This document shows, one piece after another, positions 1 through 4,785 of a DNA stretch of 5,568 bases (the first letter of the stretch is position 1; each line of letters starts with the position of its first letter). Source of the DNA: Paraprevotella sp. (GTDB lineage Bacteria > Bacteroidota > Bacteroidia > Bacteroidales > Bacteroidaceae); contig JAFOXE010000197.1 of NCBI GenBank assembly GCA_017425765.1, positions 1 to 5,568 of the forward strand. The letters are read 5' to 3'. Both the position numbers and the translations under genes were made by a program. The notes under the pieces are model-generated. The model made no database searches, was not told where the DNA came from, and saw only the letters and a program-made list of their open reading frames with translations.

Positions 1-391
1 GATATACTTTGTGTAATTGGCACAAGGTGTTTTTGCTTTCTTGCACTGTAGTTCGAGCGTAGTCATAACAGTATTGGGCAACGGATGTTGTTTTCTGTAG
101 ACGGTCGTCTTCCGTAGTGCTCCAATAGCCCAATTCTACCAATCGTTGTGTTTCGATGTTTACTTTCTTTTGGAGTAATGCTCGGAAATCATCTTCGGGT
201 TGTATTATGGGATTCTTTCCCAGGGTGCGTTCTGCGTAAACATAGGCCTCGCGAAACTGTTCTTCTGTCACCGGCACATTGTTTTTCGTGAAGGCCTCCC
301 ACAGCACATGTGCCCAATGGCGTCCTCGTGTGTCGAGCGTGCCTCCGTAATCGAATATGAGTGCTTTTACGTTGCTAAGTTCAGTTTTCAT
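1..391 (-). CDS. HAD-superfamily hydrolase, 3' part cut off by the window edge
   Basis: The start and the first 130 residues are visible; the reading frame is still open at base 1. The N-terminus carries HAD motif I as IFDYGGTLDT (residues 12-21), with D14 in the place of the nucleophilic aspartate that forms the aspartyl-phosphate intermediate. Residues from about 25 to 120 are mostly helical in character, as expected for the helical cap inserted after motif I. Motifs II to IV lie outside the window. The second aspartate of the usual DxDGT motif, the general acid/base in phosphatases, is a glycine here (G16), as in several HAD subfamilies, so the exact chemistry is open. There is no signal peptide, so the protein is probably cytoplasmic. 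The ATG at 391 overlaps the last 11 bp of the upstream phosphatidyltransferase gene, which points to translational coupling. Removing a phosphate from a lipid head group or its precursor is a reasonable inference, not a demonstrated role. Confidence 0.85.
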   Translation of the reverse strand, partial: MKTELSNVKALIFDYGGTLDTRGRHWAHVLWEAFTKNNVPVTEEQFREAYVYAERTLGKNPIIQPEDDFRALLQKKVNIETQRLVELGYWSTTEDDRLQKTTSVAQYCYDYARTTVQESKNTLCQLHKVY

Positions 392-1295
392 AAGTGTCGA
401 GTTGGTTTAACAACTTTTGGCATAGGGCCTCGTGTTTGTAACGCATATACAAAAGCAATGCATTCATTACCGTGAGTTCAAATACAAAATACAACCACGG
501 TTCACCCACAAGCAAACATACATACAAGGTGATGGCTCGTGTGTTGAATGTCAGAATGTTGGTGTATTTCATAAGAGGCAGGCTTCCTGCACGAAAATCG
601 CGGCGCAATGCTTCCGGAAGTTCTTCGCCGAAACGATGTTTCGCCTTACGGAAAAAGGCTTGGAAGTTGGGGGAAAGACGTTCTTGTGAGCGGGTATAGT
701 TGCTGTAGGAGTACAAGAATACCTTCCATGCCCAGTTTCCAATCCATGGTGTTTGGTGGTATTGTTCGCGCACCGAGCGGAAATTATCCAATTCGCTTCC
801 CGATTTACCTTTGATGAAATAAAGATGTATGTTTCGGTAGTAGTCGGCCAATTGGCATTGCTTTACGTGGAAAATGAGTCCGGAAATGGCGGCCATAATC
901 CAAATCCACGCCCCCCATTCCGGTGTCAGGCGTAGGCAGATGAAAAGGTAGATGCTGAAGAACCATACATCGCCGGCAAAACCATCAAGGATGCGTCCCC
1001 ATTGTGTCTTCTTTCCTGTCATACGGGCTAGTTGTCCGTCGGCGCTGTCGAACAGGTTGGCCCATGTAAGCAACAAGATGCCGACAAGTGTGTGCCATAG
1101 GTTTGGAGAGTAGAAAAAAGCACCGGCAGCACCGCCCAAGAAGATGGCAAACAACGTCACCACGTTAGGGTGTATATTCAGACGGTCGAAGAATTTTGCC
1201 CACATCAGTCCGATGGGACGTGTAAAATGTATGTCGAGCCATTCCTCGGTGTCTTGTGATTTGAATGTGGATTGTAAAGTGTTTTCTTTTGTCAT
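381..1295 (-). CDS. CDP-alcohol phosphatidyltransferase family membrane protein (possible phosphatidylinositol-phosphate synthase)
   Basis: The 304-residue product contains the complete family signature D83-x2-D86-G87-x2-A90-R91-x8-G100-x3-D104-x3-D108, which binds two metal ions and the CDP-diacylglycerol substrate. The family transfers a phosphatidyl group to an alcohol, releasing CMP, in the inner membrane. Hydrophobic segments at about 43-62, 67-82, 107-122, 127-145, 247-265 and 268-285 fit the six-helix fold. Between the fourth and fifth helices lies a hydrophilic stretch of about 100 residues (146-245), making the protein longer than the usual roughly 200 residues of the family. From memory the sequence resembles the Bacteroides enzymes linked to inositol-phosphate lipid synthesis, but the acceptor alcohol cannot be proved from motifs. 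The ATG at 1295 was chosen because the 42-residue extension to an upstream TTG is hydrophilic, lacks family character and would overlap the ATP-grasp gene. It is the second gene of a minus-strand operon, 44 bp after the ATP-grasp gene and overlapping the HAD gene by 11 bp. Confidence 0.9.
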   Translation of the reverse strand: MTKENTLQSTFKSQDTEEWLDIHFTRPIGLMWAKFFDRLNIHPNVVTLFAIFLGGAAGAFFYSPNLWHTLVGILLLTWANLFDSADGQLARMTGKKTQWGRILDGFAGDVWFFSIYLFICLRLTPEWGAWIWIMAAISGLIFHVKQCQLADYYRNIHLYFIKGKSGSELDNFRSVREQYHQTPWIGNWAWKVFLYSYSNYTRSQERLSPNFQAFFRKAKHRFGEELPEALRRDFRAGSLPLMKYTNILTFNTRAITLYVCLLVGEPWLYFVFELTVMNALLLYMRYKHEALCQKLLNQLDTYEN

Positions 1296-1339
1296 ATTAT
1301 TCGTATTTATGTGGTTATCTTTTTTTCTCTTGAGCGGTT

Positions 1340-2200
1340 TTATCTTTCTCGATGAAGTTGCAATAAGCGTTGGGCAATGGTTTGTGCCGCTTCTGTTCGG
1401 CAAGGTGCAAAACTGGGCCAATCGTTGAAGTCGATAAGGTAGAACGTGCCGTCGGCTTTGACCACGGCATCACCGCCAAACACGGTTAATCCAGAAACTT
1501 TTGCCAAGCGTTGAATTTGTTGCTGCAACTCGTTTGCATCAAAGGCATAACCCCGTGCATGTCCGTTGGCTGCTTCTGCGCCAAATTTGCTGAAACCATT
1601 GGGGTGTGCTGTGGGATGCAGGTAGTAAAAGAAGTCTGTACCCTCAACTCCGTAGAATTTAATCAAGTCGCCGGTAATGTGTTCTTCGCATACATAGTCT
1701 GTGACACCTTCGGCTCTCCACTGTTCCAAACGGGTGTTCAGTTCGTGCGGTGTGTGCGTCATTTGCACGTCATGTGCATTTTGTGTGGTGCGGTCGTCGC
1801 GTTTCAGCCAAACGGGGTAGGTTAGTTGTGTTTCAAAGCCCTCGCTTTCCGAGGTGTAGTGGTGCGGAACACTGATGCCGTGTGTTCTGCAAAGTTTTAA
1901 TAGATTTCGGCGATTCAGGTGCAGTAATGCCTGCGCCGAGTTCACCACCGTTACGCCTTGTTTCTCCTTCTCGCTCATAAGAAGCAAGGCTTCTGTACTT
2001 CGTGCCATGCTGAATACACCCTCACATTCAGACAAGGACTCGCGCAACTCCTTGGTGTGGCTCTCGCGAACGTAGTGCACCTCGTATTCTTCTGTGCTAC
2101 TTAGTTGCTTGCCCACAGTTTGCAATATGGCCGTATCTCGATCCACCGAACGGGGCGAGAAACACTCATCACGTAATACTCCTAACCATATCTTCTTCAT
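1340..2200 (-). CDS. ATP-grasp fold enzyme of unknown substrate
   Basis: The 286-residue product has the layout of an ATP-grasp ligase or kinase. An N-terminal alpha/beta domain (about 1-95, starting MKKIWLGVLRDE) is followed by the ATP-binding region, with K133 in the strand YPVWLKRDD as a probable ATP-phosphate ligand and E172/E173 before ITGDLIKFYGV as the hinge that contacts adenine. The C-terminal metal site is D244 (GGDAVVKADG) with D257 and N259 (IDFNDWPSF), spaced as in characterised ATP-grasp enzymes. These enzymes activate a carboxylate or, in the inositol-trisphosphate 5/6-kinase branch, phosphorylate an alcohol. There is no signal peptide or membrane segment. It is the first gene of the operon with the phosphatidyltransferase and the HAD hydrolase, so it may modify a head-group precursor or the finished lipid; this is inference. 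The ATG at 2200 was chosen because an in-frame TTG at 2224 falls inside the -7 promoter element, and the extra eight residues would precede the first strand of the fold. Confidence 0.85.
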   Translation of the reverse strand: MKKIWLGVLRDECFSPRSVDRDTAILQTVGKQLSSTEEYEVHYVRESHTKELRESLSECEGVFSMARSTEALLLMSEKEKQGVTVVNSAQALLHLNRRNLLKLCRTHGISVPHHYTSESEGFETQLTYPVWLKRDDRTTQNAHDVQMTHTPHELNTRLEQWRAEGVTDYVCEEHITGDLIKFYGVEGTDFFYYLHPTAHPNGFSKFGAEAANGHARGYAFDANELQQQIQRLAKVSGLTVFGGDAVVKADGTFYLIDFNDWPSFAPCRTEAAQTIAQRLLQLHRER

Positions 2201-2221
2201 CTGTGGCCGTTTATTGCACGA

Positions 2222-2229
2222 CAAAGATA
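2222..2229 (-). promoter_or_regulatory. Bacteroidetes-type -7 promoter element of the ATP-grasp operon
   Basis: On the minus strand this reads TATCTTTG, a perfect match to the Bacteroides sigma-ABfr -7 consensus TAnnTTTG. Transcription would start near 2215, leaving a leader of roughly 15 nt before the ATG at 2200. No good TTTG/TTG -33 element is found 19-21 bp upstream, only a T-rich stretch, so the promoter may be moderate or helped by an activator. No other promoter match was seen within the operon, so all three genes are probably co-transcribed from here. Confidence 0.6.
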
Positions 2230-2321
2230 CAATAAAGATGCGAAAGAAAGTACAGCTTATCTAGAATAAAAGCAAACTACATGTGCATTACCATCAAAAC
2301 ACACGAGCATCTCACTGCTAT

Positions 2322-2381
2322 ACACACGTAGGCCTCGTTGCATTGAGATCTTCATCTCGTTGCCGCGAGGCCTACGTGTGT
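2322..2381. repeat. Perfect 16-bp inverted repeat with nested hairpin; probable terminator-like element
   Basis: The arms 2322-2337 (ACACACGTAGGCCTCG) and 2366-2381 are exact reverse complements separated by 28 bp. The spacer holds a second hairpin, GAGAT (2345-2349) with ATCTC (2354-2358) around a CTTC loop. An 8-bp direct repeat CTCGTTGC occurs at 2334-2341 and 2356-2363. Read on the plus strand, the stem runs into TTTTT (2381-2385), like an intrinsic terminator. On the minus strand, where both flanking genes lie, the A-run precedes the stem and no T-run follows it. It sits 34 bp after the esterase stop codon and about 90 bp before the next promoter, a natural place for a transcription boundary. 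It could equally protect the 3' end of the esterase mRNA or be a copy of a dispersed palindromic element. Confidence 0.7.
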
Positions 2382-2415
2382 TTTTATGCTTATGAAAGGA
2401 TGATTTACAAAAAAA

Positions 2416-4479
2416 TTAAGGTGTGCGGAAGGTAGAAGCGGGGAGCCCGTCTTCGTTTACGAGATTGGCTTCGGTGAAGGGTTGCCATCCGTAGCGCACG
2501 TAACGGGGATTTTTTACTTTCGGACTGCTCACCTGGATACCTTCGGATGTAACGATTGCAGTGGCCGGATAGAAAAGTCCGTCGGTTTCGGCTACCTCAA
2601 AAGTACGTAATTCTTTACCGTCTGAAGATTTCATGCCCTTGCCGTAGTCAAAGGTAAGTAGAGCATTTCCGTTGCCGAACGTTACCGAACGGAACACAGG
2701 TCCACAAGGCATCACTTGCTGGAATCCGTAGTCGTGATGCAATGCTTGGCGTGCTAAGCGTGTGCCCACCTCTTCTTTACGACGTGGGTGTACGTCGTAA
2801 GGATCGCCACAATCCGACGAAACTGCCATTTCGCAGTGTGGAATTTGTGCTGCCAACAACTGTTGACGATGGCGGAACCACGGCCATGAAGGACGGTTGA
2901 TGCTGGAGAGTTGTACGAAATGGAATGGCATTTCTGCATTGTTCCAATAACGGCGCCAACTATCTACCAACAACGGGAATAGACGGTCGTGAGCATCGGC
3001 ATTGTGTGCATTCGATTCGCCTTGATACCAGATTACACCGCAGATGGGATACTTTTGCAAGGGTAGGATGCCGCTTTCAAATAAGTAACAAGGTTCGTAG
3101 GGATGACGTTGTAAGGGGTTTTTACTCTGTTTTATGTTTTTCTGAGCACGTTCACGCACCCATGGCTGGATGAAGTCGTTGCGCAACCAATCACGAAGGA
3201 TGGCCGGAAATTCGTATTCCAACGTGCGACGGTCAATCCACGATTCTGTGGGCGAACCACCTACGGCGTTGCAGATGAGGCCGATGGGCATTTTTAAGCT
3301 GTCTTGAAGCATGCGGCCAAAATAATAGGCGACGGCCGAGAAATCGCTTGCTGTTTCTTGGCTGCATGTTGTCCATGTGGTAGGGTGATAGTGCTTGCGT
3401 AGATTTAGCGAATCGAGGGCGTCGGTAGGCCACTCTACGTTGTCGGTGCGCCAGCGTGCCTTCATATCGAAGAAGCGGATTTGTGGATTTTGTGCTTGTG
3501 GAATGTCGCGAGAACCCGTTTGGGCCTGCTTCAGCATAAATTCCATATTTGATTGTCCGGAGCAGAGCCATACTTCGCCTGCCATTACATTGTGGAACTT
3601 TAAGGCACGAGATTTTGCCTTAATTTCTAGAGTATAAGGACCGCCTGCGGTAAGGGGAGGTAATGTGATTTCCCACTGTCCTAAGGCAGATGCCTCGGTG
3701 CGGTAGGTGTTACCTTCGATGCTGAGACGTATTGTTTCGCCGGCATTGGCCATGCCGCGCAAGGTTAGTGAGCGCCCATGAGGCAGCACCATGTGGTCGG
3801 AGAATAGGGGTGAAACCTGAAGTCCGCCATAGTTGCCTGTCAATGCACTGTAAACAGTTTGCGCCATCAATTCCGCGCCTTCTGCATTTGGGTGAATGGC
3901 ATCGGGCAGCATGTGTGGATTGGGATATAACGGTGTGTGGAAATCGATGAGCATGGCACCGCTTTTTTGTGCAATCGTGCGGATGGCTTGCTGTATTTCC
4001 TCGTGCCAATCGCGTGTGCCCGATTCAAAGCGATGATGACGGTGCGAGAGTGGGGTCATCTGGGCCACTAGAAAACGACATTTAGGATTAACAGTGCGGA
4101 ACGAATCCATCAGAGCCAAATAGTTGCTCACGAATTCGTCACGATAATTAGGCCATGCTCGTGGGTCGGTGTCGTTTATGCCAAGGTGCATCACCACGAT
4201 GTCGGCGGCAAATGCCATGGCTTGCTTAAACTCTTCCTGTACGACATACGGGCGAAAAGCACGATAGAGCAAAGTGGCACCGGGTTTGCCAAAGCGCCCC
4301 ACTTCGTAGTCTTTACCCAGCAGACGTTGCAATTGAGCCGGATAGGAGTTTACTTCGGGGTTGGCAATCCCTGTTCCAAAGGTAATACTATTGCCCACAC
4401 AGGCTACTTTAATAGGATTTTTCCCCATAGAAAACGAGGGGATGCCGAATGCGAGCAGTAGGATGAGTAGATTTCTCAT
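2416..4479 (-). CDS. Secreted two-domain esterase: SGNH/GDSL hydrolase fused to sialate O-acetylesterase (NanS-like)
   Basis: The 687-residue product begins with a signal peptide (hydrophobic core LLILLLAFGI, cleavage likely near residue 17-20, no lipobox cysteine), so it should reach the periplasm or beyond. Residues about 22-215 form an SGNH hydrolase: nucleophile S31 in GNSITFG, block II glycine near G67, N102 in GIND, and the D193/H196 pair in DAIHPN. Residues about 216-300 are the beta-rich leader usual in sialate O-acetylesterases. The SASA domain follows, with S310 in GQSNM, the GGSPTESW block (407-414), E488 in YQGESN, and D562/H564 in DVHP. A beta-type tail covers about 590-687. Both sets of catalytic residues appear intact. 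The family removes O-acetyl groups from sialic acids, which makes host glycans accessible to sialidase; some relatives act on acetylated plant sugars instead. The length and double-domain plan resemble, from memory, NanS of Tannerella forsythia. The ATG at 4479 begins directly at the signal peptide. It has its own promoter and diverges from the secreted-protein gene at 4786. Confidence 0.9.
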   Translation of the reverse strand: MRNLLILLLAFGIPSFSMGKNPIKVACVGNSITFGTGIANPEVNSYPAQLQRLLGKDYEVGRFGKPGATLLYRAFRPYVVQEEFKQAMAFAADIVVMHLGINDTDPRAWPNYRDEFVSNYLALMDSFRTVNPKCRFLVAQMTPLSHRHHRFESGTRDWHEEIQQAIRTIAQKSGAMLIDFHTPLYPNPHMLPDAIHPNAEGAELMAQTVYSALTGNYGGLQVSPLFSDHMVLPHGRSLTLRGMANAGETIRLSIEGNTYRTEASALGQWEITLPPLTAGGPYTLEIKAKSRALKFHNVMAGEVWLCSGQSNMEFMLKQAQTGSRDIPQAQNPQIRFFDMKARWRTDNVEWPTDALDSLNLRKHYHPTTWTTCSQETASDFSAVAYYFGRMLQDSLKMPIGLICNAVGGSPTESWIDRRTLEYEFPAILRDWLRNDFIQPWVRERAQKNIKQSKNPLQRHPYEPCYLFESGILPLQKYPICGVIWYQGESNAHNADAHDRLFPLLVDSWRRYWNNAEMPFHFVQLSSINRPSWPWFRHRQQLLAAQIPHCEMAVSSDCGDPYDVHPRRKEEVGTRLARQALHHDYGFQQVMPCGPVFRSVTFGNGNALLTFDYGKGMKSSDGKELRTFEVAETDGLFYPATAIVTSEGIQVSSPKVKNPRYVRYGWQPFTEANLVNEDGLPASTFRTP

Positions 4480-4541
4480 GATTATGTATGTTTAAGGGTT
4501 TTAGGTGTTTGATTCAGCCATGTTTGCGTCACCTTTTTACG

Positions 4542-4571
4542 CAAAGATAAGGATAATGGTTGGTTATGCAA
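4542..4571 (-). promoter_or_regulatory. Bacteroidetes-type promoter of the esterase gene
   Basis: On the minus strand, TTG (4571-4569) is followed after exactly 19 bp by TATCTTTG (4549-4542). This matches the Bacteroides -33 TTG / -7 TAnnTTTG consensus in both boxes and in spacing. Transcription would start near 4535, giving a leader of about 55 nt to the ATG at 4479. The A/T-rich stretch just before that ATG (CATACATAAT on the minus strand) is typical of Bacteroidetes leaders, which lack a Shine-Dalgarno sequence. This is the best promoter match in the window. Confidence 0.7.
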
Positions 4572-4728
4572 GCGGTGGGTGTGGATAAATAACAAATGCC
4601 GAGTGTTTTTCAATGAGAAACGACCTGACGGAGAACAAGTGGTCGTGCACAGCCTTAACAAAGGTTAAAAAGAAACCTTCGCTTCTTCAAAAAATGCTGA
4701 AATACAATAGATAAAGATTTCAAAATTG

Positions 4729-4736
4729 TAACTTTG
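4729..4736 (+). promoter_or_regulatory. Bacteroidetes-type -7 promoter element of the secreted-protein gene
   Basis: TAACTTTG matches the TAnnTTTG consensus and lies in a strongly A/T-rich stretch. The expected start point is near 4743, giving a leader of about 43 nt to the ATG at 4786. No clear TTG lies 19-21 bp upstream, so the -33 box is weak. Just before the ATG is an A/T-rich sequence (AAAAATAATTTGAAC) rather than a Shine-Dalgarno motif, as usual in Bacteroidetes. Confidence 0.55.
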
Positions 4737-4785
4737 CATCTTGAACAAGTGTGAACTAATATTTACCCTTAAAAATAATTTGAAC

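Larger units (their letters stand above)
4480..4785. other. Divergent intergenic region with two outward promoters and small inverted repeats
   Basis: No gene was found in these 306 bases. The region holds the two back-to-back promoters, about 180 bp apart between their -7 boxes. Between them are small inverted repeats: ACGACC (4620-4625) with GGTCGT (4641-4646), TTAAC (4655-4659) with GTTAA (4664-4668), and AAGGTT (4661-4666) with AACCTT (4674-4679). Such symmetric sites between divergent promoters could bind a shared regulator, but short repeats of this size also arise by chance. None is followed by a T-tract, so they are unlikely to be terminators. Confidence 0.4.

Noticed and set aside
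1296..1421. Longer phosphatidyltransferase starting at a TTG at 1421
   Set aside because: The 42 extra residues are encoded antiphase over the end of the ATP-grasp gene, have no membrane or family character, and an ATG at 1295 is well placed.
200..2075. Open plus-strand frames of 60-104 codons opposite the lipid operon
   Set aside because: They lie antisense to well-supported genes, have no recognisable domains, and lack promoters or consistent spacing; they are reading-frame shadows.
2201..2224. Longer ATP-grasp protein starting at an in-frame TTG at 2224
   Set aside because: The TTG lies within the TATCTTTG promoter element, so it would not be in the mRNA. The ATG at 2200 starts directly at the first strand of the fold.
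2322..2381. Phase-variable invertible promoter of the Bacteroides type
   Set aside because: The inverted repeats are only 28 bp apart, too little to carry a promoter. The spacer has no TAnnTTTG box, and no recombinase gene is nearby in the window.
2754..4461. Other open frames on both strands inside the esterase gene
   Set aside because: They sit inside a 687-codon gene with intact catalytic motifs; their products are Arg/His/Cys-rich and low in recognisable structure, as expected of out-of-frame translation.
4661..4679. AAGGTT/AACCTT hairpin as a terminator
   Set aside because: The stem is only 6 bp, no T-tract follows, and it lies between two divergent promoters where no transcript needs to end.
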